A stretch of DNA of 64,000 bases from positions 1 through 64,000 of IMG/VR virus record IMGVR_UViG_3300028844_003474; one strand, written 5' to 3'. This stretch comes from a virus. How positions within the stretch are numbered: position 1 is the stretch's first letter; the number at the start of each line of letters is the position of its first letter. Below are positions 42,354 to 50,687 of the stretch, piece after piece. A program made the translations under genes and the position numbers. A model generated the notes under the pieces. It searched no databases, was not told the DNA's origin, and was given only the letters and a program-made list of their open reading frames with translations.

Positions 42354-43022
42354 ATGGAACTACCTAGTAAAAAAACAAAAGCAGTAATTCAAGACCCTAA
42401 GTTTTTATTGCTTTATGGATCTCCCAAAGCGGGTAAGACTTCGACACTGGCTAAGCTAGATAATTGTCTTATTATCGATACAGAACAGGGCACAGATTAT
42501 GTAGAAGCATTAAAGGTTAACGTTAACAGTTTAACTGCTTATACAGCGATGAGCAAAGCGTTTGCTGCTACTGATGTAAAGTATGATTACATTGCACTTG
42601 ACACTATTGACAACTTAGCAACCTGGGTTGAACAATATGTATGCAAGCAAAATAATGTAGCTACTATTGGTGACATGGAGTATGGTAAAGGTTTTGCACT
42701 TGTACGTGAAGCTGTTATTAAAGCTATTATGAAGTTGCAAGAATTTGCTACTAAGGGTATTATAGTTGTAGGTCACACTAAGACTAATACAATTATAGAT
42801 GAGGATCACAACAAGGTTATTAATATGAATGAGCTAAACCTTACAGGTAAGCTTAAGAATGAGTTAATGGCTAATGCAGATGCTATTGGATTTGTGTTTA
42901 GAGAAGAAGGCAAACTGAAGATTTCATTTAAAAGCGGAGAAGTTGCTACAACAGGTAGCCGCTGTCACCACTTAGCAGATCAGATTTTAGAATTTAATTG
43001 GAAAAATATTTATATCGACTAA
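42354..43022 (+). CDS. Sak4-like RecA-fold ATPase (single-strand annealing recombinase)
   Basis: A 222-residue ATPase with Walker A GSPKAGKTS (22-30), a Walker B-like strand (YDYIALDTIDNL) and a GIIVVGHTKT segment, matching the AAA_24/Sak4 family of phage annealing proteins. Sak4 proteins work with an SSB, and here an SSB-like gene with a canonical acidic tip follows in a TAATG overlap. Together with the nuclease at 50674 this gives a recombination pathway. Confidence 0.8.
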   Translation: MELPSKKTKAVIQDPKFLLLYGSPKAGKTSTLAKLDNCLIIDTEQGTDYVEALKVNVNSLTAYTAMSKAFAATDVKYDYIALDTIDNLATWVEQYVCKQNNVATIGDMEYGKGFALVREAVIKAIMKLQEFATKGIIVVGHTKTNTIIDEDHNKVINMNELNLTGKLKNELMANADAIGFVFREEGKLKISFKSGEVATTGSRCHHLADQILEFNWKNIYID

Positions 43023-43654
43023 TGTTTACAATAGACAACACACCAATAAATCGGGGGTTTCAACCTATGCCTGCCGGTACTAACGAGAATGTAAAACTCG
43101 TAAGAGTTGCATACGAGCCCTTTAAAAATGACGGAACAGGCGACAACGTCTTAAAGTTTGAATTTAAAGATGAGCAAAACAGGAGCTTTACACATAACGA
43201 ATGGGAGATAAAACCTGATCGTATTAAGCAAAATGCTCAAGCTTGGAATACCGACTACAAAGAGCTTCTTGAAAAAGAACTTGCTAGTATGTCAGAACGC
43301 ATTAAGCATATTATGGCTGCGTTTATGCCGTATGAAGACATTAAAGTTGCTGGTTCAACCTGGGCAGACTTTGCTAGAGCTATAATAGACAATCTTGGAG
43401 ATCGGTTTGAAGACGTACCGGTTAGGATTAAGCTAATCTTGAATAAAAAAGATTATTGTACGTTCCCTAAAAGAGCTATCAATGATTTTATTGTCAAGAT
43501 GAGCGCTCCTAATACCTTTTCATACAATCCTAAATACGATCGTATAGAACCGTTAGGTAAGACAGATTCTGATCTTAATGACATTTTAAACGGCACGCCT
43601 GCGCTTGAAGAGCCAATAGCAACACGTGCAGAAGACGATGATTTATCTTTTTAA
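43022..43654 (+). CDS. SSB-like single-stranded DNA-binding protein
   Basis: A 210-residue protein. The N-terminal part is beta-rich (VKLVRVAYEPFKNDGTGDNV, then LKFEFKDEQNRSFTHNEWEI), compatible with an OB-like fold; a helical middle follows. The last residues ATRAEDDDLSF end in Asp-Asp-Asp-Leu-Ser-Phe, nearly the E. coli SSB tip (Asp-Asp-Asp-Ile-Pro-Phe) that recruits partner enzymes. The start at 43022 overlaps the Sak4-like stop. The tip is direct sequence evidence; the fold is inferred. Confidence 0.75.
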   Translation: MFTIDNTPINRGFQPMPAGTNENVKLVRVAYEPFKNDGTGDNVLKFEFKDEQNRSFTHNEWEIKPDRIKQNAQAWNTDYKELLEKELASMSERIKHIMAAFMPYEDIKVAGSTWADFARAIIDNLGDRFEDVPVRIKLILNKKDYCTFPKRAINDFIVKMSAPNTFSYNPKYDRIEPLGKTDSDLNDILNGTPALEEPIATRAEDDDLSF

Positions 43655-43655
43655 T

Positions 43656-43704
43656 TCGTTACACCGAAAGTGTAATGGAGTTTCGCTATAAGTGAAACCT
43701 TAGG
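43656..43704 (+). other. two hairpins in the SSB 3' region
   Basis: TTACAC/GTGTAA with loop CGAAA (43659-43675) and GTTTC/GAAAC (43680-43698) follow the SSB-like stop directly and precede a terminator. They may stabilise the mRNA end or form a small regulatory RNA. Confidence 0.45.
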
Positions 43705-43705
43705 T

Positions 43706-43738
43706 GAGGGGGGCTTTCGAGTCCCCCTCTACTTTTAA
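43706..43738 (+). terminator. intrinsic terminator
   Basis: GAGGGGG pairs with CCCCCTC around a 10-nt loop and is followed by TACTTTTAAT. The next start codon is at 43740, so transcription of the primase unit needs read-through or its own promoter. Confidence 0.7.
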
Positions 43739-43739
43739 T

Positions 43740-43916
43740 ATGAATTTAGAATTTCATCTTCACGGAAGATCTCCAGGATATTCTGCAGCTCCCCATAAAC
43801 GATTTTATATGGGGTGCTACCAATCAAAATACGAGCTTATGCGCGCACACGCATGGTTCTCTAAATTTTATTATGACATGACTATTAAAACAGTTAGCTA
43901 TGCTATACGAGATTAA
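43740..43916 (+). CDS. small hypothetical protein before primase
   Basis: A 58-residue protein starting MNLEFHLHGRSPGYSAAPHK at an ATG just after the terminator; longer starts would run through the hairpin. It is rich in His, Tyr and Arg. It overlaps the primase start by 17 nt, so it may couple primase translation. No family recognised. Confidence 0.55.
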   Translation: MNLEFHLHGRSPGYSAAPHKRFYMGCYQSKYELMRAHAWFSKFYYDMTIKTVSYAIRD

Positions 43917-44886
43917 ACAAAAGATTACAAAAGACTGGATATTAGAAAAAGTTAGTCAAGAGCAAGTAATGGAATACTATTTACACGTTCCTGTACAAAC
44001 TCGAGTCAAGTTTAAATCGCCTTTACGTCAAGACAAAAATCCGTCTTGTTCCTTTTTCTACAGTAAACAAGGCAAACTCTACTTTAGAGATTTTTCTAAT
44101 AACAAGAGCTTAGATTGTTTTGACGTTGCGTGTCAAGTAACCGATCTGCCTTTTAAAGAAGTACTGGCTCAAGTGGTTTCTGATATGAATTTGCAAAGTG
44201 AATCTTTTATAGTTAAGAACTATGAGCATCTTAATGCAGCTAAAGAAGACGCTAAAAAAGATACTCAAATCACAATTGCTCCTTTATTAGACGAGGATCA
44301 GTGGGCTTTAGACGCTTACGGCAAGAATTTTTGGCTGGAATACGGTATTACACCTAGTACTTTACGCAAGTTTAAAGTGTTTCAACTAAACATTGCTTAC
44401 ATAAACAACTCTCGAGTTTTTACATATAACGGAGTAGAACCTGCCTTTGCCTACTATTTTGAAGCGGGACTTTTCAAATTATATTTTCCACACTCCACAG
44501 GCACTAGGTTTATGCAAAATACAACGCATATTCAAGGCTTACAGCAACTGCCAAGTAAAGGAGACTTGTTAGTTATTACCAAAAGTCTAAAAGACGTAAT
44601 GGTATTTAACGAATATCGTGTTCATGCAATTGCTCCTCAAAGTGAAAGTTACAGTTTTTCTGAAGAAGATGTCTTAGATTGGAGCAAACGGTTTAGTCGC
44701 ATTGTTATTGTATACGACTTTGACTATACCGGAGTCACCAATGCTAATAAGTGGAGAAAGAAGTATAACTGGGAATACAAGTTTGTACAAGGAGCTAAAG
44801 ACATTTCAGATTTGTACAAAAGCTCCCCTTATCATGCAGAACAATGGATCAATTCTTTAAAACATGATAGTAATCGAGATACCTAA
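43900..44886 (+). CDS. DnaG-like primase
   Basis: A 328-residue primase. The N-terminus (VKFKSPLRQDKNPSCSFFYS, then GKLYFRDF) matches the zinc-finger domain of DnaG primases although the metal Cys residues are mostly gone. The TOPRIM part has LLVITKSLKDVMVF, where Lys-Ser replaces the usual Glu-Gly, then IVIVYDFDYTGVTN (D-x-D metal site) and AKDISDLYK. The E-to-K change also occurs in my memory of other Bacteroidetes phage primases, so it is probably active. Overlaps both neighbours. Confidence 0.88.
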   Translation: MLYEIKQKITKDWILEKVSQEQVMEYYLHVPVQTRVKFKSPLRQDKNPSCSFFYSKQGKLYFRDFSNNKSLDCFDVACQVTDLPFKEVLAQVVSDMNLQSESFIVKNYEHLNAAKEDAKKDTQITIAPLLDEDQWALDAYGKNFWLEYGITPSTLRKFKVFQLNIAYINNSRVFTYNGVEPAFAYYFEAGLFKLYFPHSTGTRFMQNTTHIQGLQQLPSKGDLLVITKSLKDVMVFNEYRVHAIAPQSESYSFSEEDVLDWSKRFSRIVIVYDFDYTGVTNANKWRKKYNWEYKFVQGAKDISDLYKSSPYHAEQWINSLKHDSNRDT

Positions 44887-45511
44887 CTATTTAACACACG
44901 TCCAATTAACAAAAGGAAGACGCCCAAAGTATTACAGTAAAAACGGCCATATTCCTAAAAAATATCAAAAGTATAAAGACTATGATGTTAAAGGAAGGCT
45001 GCTTGACGAATCTGGCAAACCGTTAATTGCTAATCCTGCATCAATTAACAAGCCTAGAATCAAGAAGATAAACGGTCAAGAATTATATAGTGGCAATATG
45101 CCTCCTCATCTAAGAAGCAAGATTGTAAACTGCATTAAAGAACAGTTTCAAGCTGTTGTTTGCAAATGTAACCCATTAAGCGAATTTCCTATAGCTATCG
45201 AGGCGGAGTTACACACAATTCCCGGTATAATGAATTGGGACTTAGATAATCAATGGATTTACCACAAATGCTTTCAAGATGCATTAGTAGCAGCAGGACT
45301 TATACCAGATGACAACATTTTCTACATCACTAAAGCTCCATCCTTTTCCTACTACCCGGTGGAGAGGCTGGAAGACCGCAAACTCATTTATAGAATTACC
45401 AAGGATGATCGACCCGAACTCCGAAGTCACCCCAACTACAAAGCGCACTACAGCTCAAAACAGATTTTATTGGAAAATAGTAGTCCCAATAGTTTGCTCA
45501 ACCTTGACTGA
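44864..45511 (+). CDS. RusA-like Holliday-junction resolvase
   Basis: A 215-residue protein. The C-terminal half contains NWDLDNQWIYHKCFQDALVA followed by AGLIPDDNIFYITKA, the RusA pattern (D-x-D-N ... K ... D-x-L ... G ... D-D) with acidic residues expected to bind the metal. The N-terminal ~100 residues are basic (KGRRPKYYSKNGHIPKKYQK) and may add DNA binding. It resolves four-way junctions during recombination. Its last 107 nt are shared with the next gene in another frame. Confidence 0.75.
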   Translation: MIVIEIPNYLTHVQLTKGRRPKYYSKNGHIPKKYQKYKDYDVKGRLLDESGKPLIANPASINKPRIKKINGQELYSGNMPPHLRSKIVNCIKEQFQAVVCKCNPLSEFPIAIEAELHTIPGIMNWDLDNQWIYHKCFQDALVAAGLIPDDNIFYITKAPSFSYYPVERLEDRKLIYRITKDDRPELRSHPNYKAHYSSKQILLENSSPNSLLNLD

Positions 45512-45773
45512 TCACGGGTGGGATCGTTCAACTGTTATTGACGGTGCATTGCCTGCGCCTTTAACTTACACTGATACACACAATTGGCTTAAGGCTAATT
45601 TTGCACTTACAGATGAAATAAGAGAAGACGGAATTGTTTTAGGCATGAAGATTATGTCTACTACAGATATGACAATAAAAAGATTTAGTGTCTACATCGA
45701 AAGCATTCGACAGTGGGCAGCAGAGTATATGAATACAGAGATTCCAGATCCACAATTACAATATGAATTATGA
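45405..45773 (+). CDS. NinB/Orf-like recombination protein (tentative)
   Basis: A 122-residue protein starting MIDPNSEVTPTTKRTTAQNR inside the RusA-like gene. RTTAQNRFYWKIVVP near the start and STTDMTIKRFSVYIESIRQW with AAEYMNTEIPDP at the end match the N- and C-terminal signatures of lambda NinB/Orf-type proteins, which help load recombinases on SSB-coated DNA. The context of SSB, Sak4 and resolvase fits. The identification is by pattern. Confidence 0.6.
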   Translation: MIDPNSEVTPTTKRTTAQNRFYWKIVVPIVCSTLTDHGWDRSTVIDGALPAPLTYTDTHNWLKANFALTDEIREDGIVLGMKIMSTTDMTIKRFSVYIESIRQWAAEYMNTEIPDPQLQYEL

Positions 45774-48004
45774 AAATAGCAAAACAACAACGCCAGTATG
45801 AATCCAATATAACTGGTCAAAAGAAAAGCATGGGCTTTGCTCCAGATGCTGCATCTCATCTAGCAGAGTTAATGTCTAATTCTGTGTATTCTGATAAGTA
45901 CGGTAGTATTATTCGCGAAGTTGTGTCTAATGCGATTGACGCAACTAAAGAAGCAGGATCTAAAGAGCTTGTAACAATTACAGTTGAAGCTGCAGCACAG
46001 ATGTCTGAGCAAGTAAGCACCTTAACAGTAAGAGATTACGGCTTAGGTATTACTCCAGATCGTATGGATAATATCTTTACTCAATACTTTGCATCTACAA
46101 AAAGAGACACTAACGAACAGATTGGTGGTTTTGGCATTGGTGCCAAAAGTCCTTTTGCATACACTCCTTTATTCTTTGTACAAACGCACATAGATGGAGT
46201 TACACGAAAGTACATTCTTGAAAAGACAGAGTCAGATAGAACATGTACTCTTATGGATGAGTACGAAGAAGCTACAGCAAATGGCACTAGCATTACAATT
46301 CCTATTCACTCTAGCAAAGCAGAAAAACAGTTTATTAAAGCAATTCAAAAGCAACTTGTATTCTTAAGCGATAAGGTAACAATCTATGTACCTCATAAAT
46401 ACAACTTTAAAATGCCTAAGGTTGTAGATTATGGGTCTATTCTCTGTATATCAGATCTAGACTACGATACGTATGACTCGGAGTCAAGGTATACTAACAC
46501 CGAAGGCATAATGATCTGTCTAGGTGATATCTATTATGAAATACCGGCTATAGATGACAGAAAAGGAAGTAGAAATTTTGCAATTAAATTTCCAATCGGA
46601 GCGCTTAGTCCTACTTTGTCTAGAGAGAGTATAGAAATTAACGATACAGCTAGAAAACTTATTAGTGACAAGCTTGATGAAATAGATATATTGTTTGAAA
46701 CCTGGCGTGTAGACCAATCTAAGCCAGTGTTTAAGATGGAAGACATTTTAAACAGGAACAATAGATATGTTGTGTATCCAGAATCTGATATTACTGTATA
46801 CAGTGGCAAGAATATGGGTTACAATGGAAATCAGATATCTGTTAGAACGATATATGAAGGATGGCCTGAAAAGATTACTTATTACAGTGCTATAATTGAT
46901 AAAATTATTACTTGTAAAAGCTACAAACGAGACGGAAAATGGACTTCGTCTAAAGTATGGGATTTTTCATCAACTGTTATTCGAAGGACAGACTGGAAGA
47001 TAAGAAAAGACAATTATCAGATAATGCTTAAAGGATCTGATTTTAAGCTTGGAACTATTGGTAGGGAATATATTTCTCACAAATTTCCAAATGAAAATGT
47101 CATGCTTCTAAACGTAGAACGCGATATTAAAAGTGTTATACTTGATGTTTGCGGTAAGCATGATTTTTTAAATGAAGAAACCTTAACTGCTGCAGCTAAA
47201 ACCTTAACTCGCACTCTTAATGAGTACTTTAAACGTAAGTGTATTCGTCTTAAAGACTATCAACCAGATGATGAATGGCTTGAAGCTCGCAAAGTGCGTG
47301 TTAAAAATGAAAGAGTTCTAAATAATACTTGGACAAAAGAAGCTCTTCAGGTAGAATGCCCTGTTAAAAAAGTATGGGCAGAGGGTAAGTTAACTAGAGA
47401 GATAATTAAGTATGAAGATGTAAAGAAGCATCAAGATCGATACATTTTTATGCCATATCAACTGGCTAAAACGCTTTATCTTAGTTCAGAACCTACTAAG
47501 CCTGTTACTATCTATGCTGCAAGCGTTCCTAATCTTAAGAAACTTACGAGTTTAGGTGCTCATGTTTGGGATGAAAACCGATTAGCCAAGCACAATGCTA
47601 GAGAATATAGTAAATATGAGATTGAAATATTACGAAACTCTTTATTGAAAGCAATATCTAGAGAGTTAAACGATAATAATCAAAGTTTTGTAGAGTTTAT
47701 AGATAGTATGATTTCTAACGTACTTCCAAACTGTACAGAGTCTGCAGTAACTTTTGGTTACACTAAAGCACCGAAGTATTATTGGGAGATTGAAAAAGAA
47801 TCTATGGCTAATGGAGTGTACACAATAGATGGTACAAAATACAACGTTAAGAAAATAGCTAAACAAGTTAGATTGTACAAAAAGAGATTATGCAGAAGCG
47901 TAGAAGGCAAAGTACTTTGTTGCCAGATCTACGCTTTTGATAGACCCCATTTAGAGATTACGTTTTCAGAATATAAGAATTTATTTCACACTTTAATTAA
48001 ATAA
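45770..48004 (+). CDS. rIIA-like GHKL ATPase
   Basis: A 744-residue protein with an N-terminal Bergerat-fold ATPase: N box REVVSNAIDATKEAG (E50, N54, D57), G1 box DYGLGIT (89-95), and G2 box GGFGIGAKSPFAY (119-131). The long C-terminal part has no recognised domain. T4 rIIA and the following rIIB affect lysis timing and counter prophage exclusion at the membrane; a similar pair here suggests host-interaction or superinfection functions. Overlap of the start with the previous stop (ATGA) and a 2-bp gap to rIIB suggest one unit. Confidence 0.85.
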   Translation: MKIAKQQRQYESNITGQKKSMGFAPDAASHLAELMSNSVYSDKYGSIIREVVSNAIDATKEAGSKELVTITVEAAAQMSEQVSTLTVRDYGLGITPDRMDNIFTQYFASTKRDTNEQIGGFGIGAKSPFAYTPLFFVQTHIDGVTRKYILEKTESDRTCTLMDEYEEATANGTSITIPIHSSKAEKQFIKAIQKQLVFLSDKVTIYVPHKYNFKMPKVVDYGSILCISDLDYDTYDSESRYTNTEGIMICLGDIYYEIPAIDDRKGSRNFAIKFPIGALSPTLSRESIEINDTARKLISDKLDEIDILFETWRVDQSKPVFKMEDILNRNNRYVVYPESDITVYSGKNMGYNGNQISVRTIYEGWPEKITYYSAIIDKIITCKSYKRDGKWTSSKVWDFSSTVIRRTDWKIRKDNYQIMLKGSDFKLGTIGREYISHKFPNENVMLLNVERDIKSVILDVCGKHDFLNEETLTAAAKTLTRTLNEYFKRKCIRLKDYQPDDEWLEARKVRVKNERVLNNTWTKEALQVECPVKKVWAEGKLTREIIKYEDVKKHQDRYIFMPYQLAKTLYLSSEPTKPVTIYAASVPNLKKLTSLGAHVWDENRLAKHNAREYSKYEIEILRNSLLKAISRELNDNNQSFVEFIDSMISNVLPNCTESAVTFGYTKAPKYYWEIEKESMANGVYTIDGTKYNVKKIAKQVRLYKKRLCRSVEGKVLCCQIYAFDRPHLEITFSEYKNLFHTLIK

Positions 48005-48006
48005 AA

Positions 48007-49137
48007 ATGCCTAATAAGGTAAACGCGTCTCGACATGATGAAACAGTTCATGTCATGTTTGAAAACCAGATATTTGCAAAGCACTTTGACACGTGCGAAG
48101 AATCGGCAAATTTCTATCAGCAGGTTCAAACTGTCTCTGTTAACCCGTCTGAGGTTAATATTAATACGTTAAGATCTCAACTTGATTTCAGCTATCGGTT
48201 GAGTCTTGAAGAATTGCTTGTTAGAAAAGGAGGACTTTTCTACTTGAAAGGATATGAAACAGCTCCTCTTCCTGATGAATTGGTAGCTAAAATCAAGAAA
48301 GCTCTTGATAATGGCAAGTCTATTATGCCGCTTGTTAACTTTTGGAAATTGCTTATGTGCAATCCAGATACGCATGTGCGTAACGACTTGTTTAAGTTTA
48401 TGGAACACTATGATTTTCCAATTACTGATAACGGTTACTTCATTGGTTACCGAGCTTGTAAGCAAACTAACAAGACGTACAACGCTGTTACAAACTTTAT
48501 CCCTAAGGAGTATTTAACGCTTAAGGCTGAAGGTCGTAACCCGTCTGATTACACTGCGGTTAAAGATCCTAAAGGAGGAGATTTAAAAGCTGTGCTTACA
48601 GAGGTTATTACAGATGACACTGGTAATTTCATTGCTCCTGAAAACGTGCTTGGCAACTTAGAAGAAATGTTTGAAGAGCAGAACAACGGTCTTGTAGAAG
48701 CGCCTGAGTTTACAGACTTCTATAGCGGCACTACTCAAGTACGTCTTGGTGGTACAGTTAGTATGCCTCGTGACCAATGTGATAATAATCCTAATCACGC
48801 TTGCAGCCGCGGTTTGCATATTGGTACTCCTCAGTATGTACAGAACTATGGAGGTTCTAAAGCTGCATACATTGCGTGCTTAGTAAATCCAATGAATGTT
48901 GTTGCAGTACCTGGTGACTACAGCTACATGAAGATGCGTGTATGTGAGTACTATGCATATGGTATGCTTGACTTGAGTAAAGGTCAGGAAATTCGCACTC
49001 CGTATTTCGAGATTGATTACAAGACCTGGGAAGCTCGTGAGCTTGATCGACTCTTGAAAACAGTAGAGGCTGAAGAGCAATCTACTATAGTTGAAGGGTA
49101 TCGAGAGATCCTTGGCGAACGTGTAGTCGTTGCATAA
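48007..49137 (+). CDS. rIIB-like protein
   Basis: A 376-residue protein with features of the rIIB family: FMEHYDFPITDNGYFIGYRA followed by CKQTNKTYNAVTN, and near the end ACSRGLHIGTPQYVQNYGG and MNVVAVPGDYSYMKMRVCEY. Partner of the adjacent rIIA-like ATPase. Its codons appear more GC-rich than those of its neighbours and a terminator follows, so it is probably made in large amounts. The biochemical role of rIIB is not established. Confidence 0.85.
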   Translation: MPNKVNASRHDETVHVMFENQIFAKHFDTCEESANFYQQVQTVSVNPSEVNINTLRSQLDFSYRLSLEELLVRKGGLFYLKGYETAPLPDELVAKIKKALDNGKSIMPLVNFWKLLMCNPDTHVRNDLFKFMEHYDFPITDNGYFIGYRACKQTNKTYNAVTNFIPKEYLTLKAEGRNPSDYTAVKDPKGGDLKAVLTEVITDDTGNFIAPENVLGNLEEMFEEQNNGLVEAPEFTDFYSGTTQVRLGGTVSMPRDQCDNNPNHACSRGLHIGTPQYVQNYGGSKAAYIACLVNPMNVVAVPGDYSYMKMRVCEYYAYGMLDLSKGQEIRTPYFEIDYKTWEARELDRLLKTVEAEEQSTIVEGYREILGERVVVA

Positions 49138-49143
49138 TTGATA

Positions 49144-49174
49144 GGGAGGGGAAGGTTTAAGACTTTCCTCTCCC
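49144..49174 (+). terminator. intrinsic terminator-like hairpin
   Basis: GGGAG with an adjoining GGAAG pairs with CTTTCC and CTCCC; loop GTTTAAGA. The U-tract is weak (AACAATT), so termination may be partial. Confidence 0.6.
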
Positions 49175-49184
49175 AACAATTACT

Positions 49185-50039
49185 ATGGTTAAAAAAGTTG
49201 TACGTAAGTCTATGAAAATCCGCGCTAGTGGACGCTCTACAGACTATATCAGCCCGTCTTTCGGATATGGATGTTTATTTAATTGTAGCTATTGCTACAT
49301 GAAACGACATTTATCTACAGGACTTACTATTGCTACCAACACAGATAGTATATTACAGGAGATTGACAGGCACTCTCACTTTTACGCTGACGTAGTAAAG
49401 CCTAATCAAACGCACGCAACCTATATTACTTACGATATTAGTTGTAATGAAGATTTTGCATTACACTCTAAGTACCATGACTGGCAAAAGATTTTTGAAT
49501 TTTTTAAAAATCATCCTACAGCTATGGGGTCGTTTGCTACAAAGACAGTACCTACAAACTTCTTAACTTTTAATCCTAATCAAAAAATTAGAATTAGATT
49601 TTCTCTTATGCCTCAAAAACTAGCAGACATATTAGAACCAAACACTGCAAAAATTACAGATAGAATTAAAGCTATTGATCAGTTTGTAGAAGCAGGTTAC
49701 GATGTGCATGTAAACTTTAGTCCTATTGTATTGTACAAGGGCTGGAAAAAAGATTACACAGAATTGTTTTATGAGCTAAATACAATACAGAGCAAGAGTG
49801 TTGTAAAAGCCGAGTGTATTATGCTTACCCACAACAAACAAAAGCATGAATACAATATTGAAAATAACTTGCCAGGTGAAGATTTATTGTGGAATCCTCT
49901 TATTCAAGAAAATAAAGTTTCTCAATATGGAGGTCACAATCTTCGATACCAACTACCAATTAAAGAGTTGGCTATAGAAATGTTTAAGGAAACACATGAG
50001 CGTGTGATACCTTGGAACACTATTCGTTACATATTTTAA
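49185..50039 (+). CDS. radical SAM protein, spore photoproduct lyase-like
   Basis: A 284-residue enzyme. GCLFNCSYCYMKRH contains the radical SAM cluster C30-x3-C34-x2-C37, preceded by SPSFGYG as in SplB-type proteins. The phrases GSFATKTVPTNFLTF, KIRIRFSLMPQ and IDQFVEAGYDVHVNFSPIVL follow the strand order of the TIM-barrel core of spore photoproduct lyase and related DNA-lesion radical SAM enzymes. It could repair UV-induced thymine lesions of phage DNA in surface water, or modify another substrate. It follows a terminator and precedes the DnaA-like gene by 9 bp. Confidence 0.7.
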   Translation: MVKKVVRKSMKIRASGRSTDYISPSFGYGCLFNCSYCYMKRHLSTGLTIATNTDSILQEIDRHSHFYADVVKPNQTHATYITYDISCNEDFALHSKYHDWQKIFEFFKNHPTAMGSFATKTVPTNFLTFNPNQKIRIRFSLMPQKLADILEPNTAKITDRIKAIDQFVEAGYDVHVNFSPIVLYKGWKKDYTELFYELNTIQSKSVVKAECIMLTHNKQKHEYNIENNLPGEDLLWNPLIQENKVSQYGGHNLRYQLPIKELAIEMFKETHERVIPWNTIRYIF

Positions 50040-50048
50040 TTAAACATT

Positions 50049-50687
50049 ATGAAACCAGAAATATATGCAGGTTTGGAGCCTGGTGTAAAAGCTTTTGTTG
50101 TTTGTAAACTTGTTCCTGAATTTACTCCAACAACAAGAATAGAACGTGTTGAAGCAGGCATACACGCATTGTCAAAAATATATGGAATAGATGAAAAGAA
50201 TTTACGAAATCCTCCTGATCGCCGCATGATGTGGGTGGAGCCTCGGAGTATGCTTTTCTTTTATTTACGATTGTGTGGAGATACTTACGCCGGTATAGGT
50301 AGAGAGTTTAAACGTAATCATTGCTCTATTCTTAATAGCGTTAAGAATATTTCAGCTAGACTTACTTTTTATAATAGTCCAGAAAGAGCTGGATTAATAC
50401 AGTTGTTAAATGAGTTAGGACATATACCAAGTGTTATAGTAAACACATGTGCAGGCAGTATGTACTTGGATGAAATATTTGATAGCCAGAATTATGGAAG
50501 ATTTTTTAGACTTGACATGGCACGGTATGAAGCTATAATAAACAAGTACAATAGCTTAGCTTTAAAAGCTAGAATGACTAAAACAGAAGGGCCTAGAGTT
50601 AAGACTTATGCAAACAGGATTTCTGAAAAGCCTTTAAACCATTTATACGATCGTAAATTTAAAGTGAAACATAATGCTAGTGCATGA
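50049..50687 (+). CDS. DnaA domain IV-like DNA-binding protein, candidate replication initiator
   Basis: A 212-residue protein. Residues about 63-102 (WVEPRSMLFFYLRLCGDTYA, then GIGREFKRNHCSILNSVKNI) match the DnaA C-terminal domain: a helix like aRqiamyl, then I-G-x-x-F-x-x-x-H-x-T/S-I/V-x-x-x-V-x-x-I, which in DnaA contacts the DnaA box. The AAA+ domain is missing. It could bind phage origin sites, such as the repeats at 20832-20910, or titrate the host's. The stop overlaps the nuclease gene. Confidence 0.7.
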   Translation: MKPEIYAGLEPGVKAFVVCKLVPEFTPTTRIERVEAGIHALSKIYGIDEKNLRNPPDRRMMWVEPRSMLFFYLRLCGDTYAGIGREFKRNHCSILNSVKNISARLTFYNSPERAGLIQLLNELGHIPSVIVNTCAGSMYLDEIFDSQNYGRFFRLDMARYEAIINKYNSLALKARMTKTEGPRVKTYANRISEKPLNHLYDRKFKVKHNASA

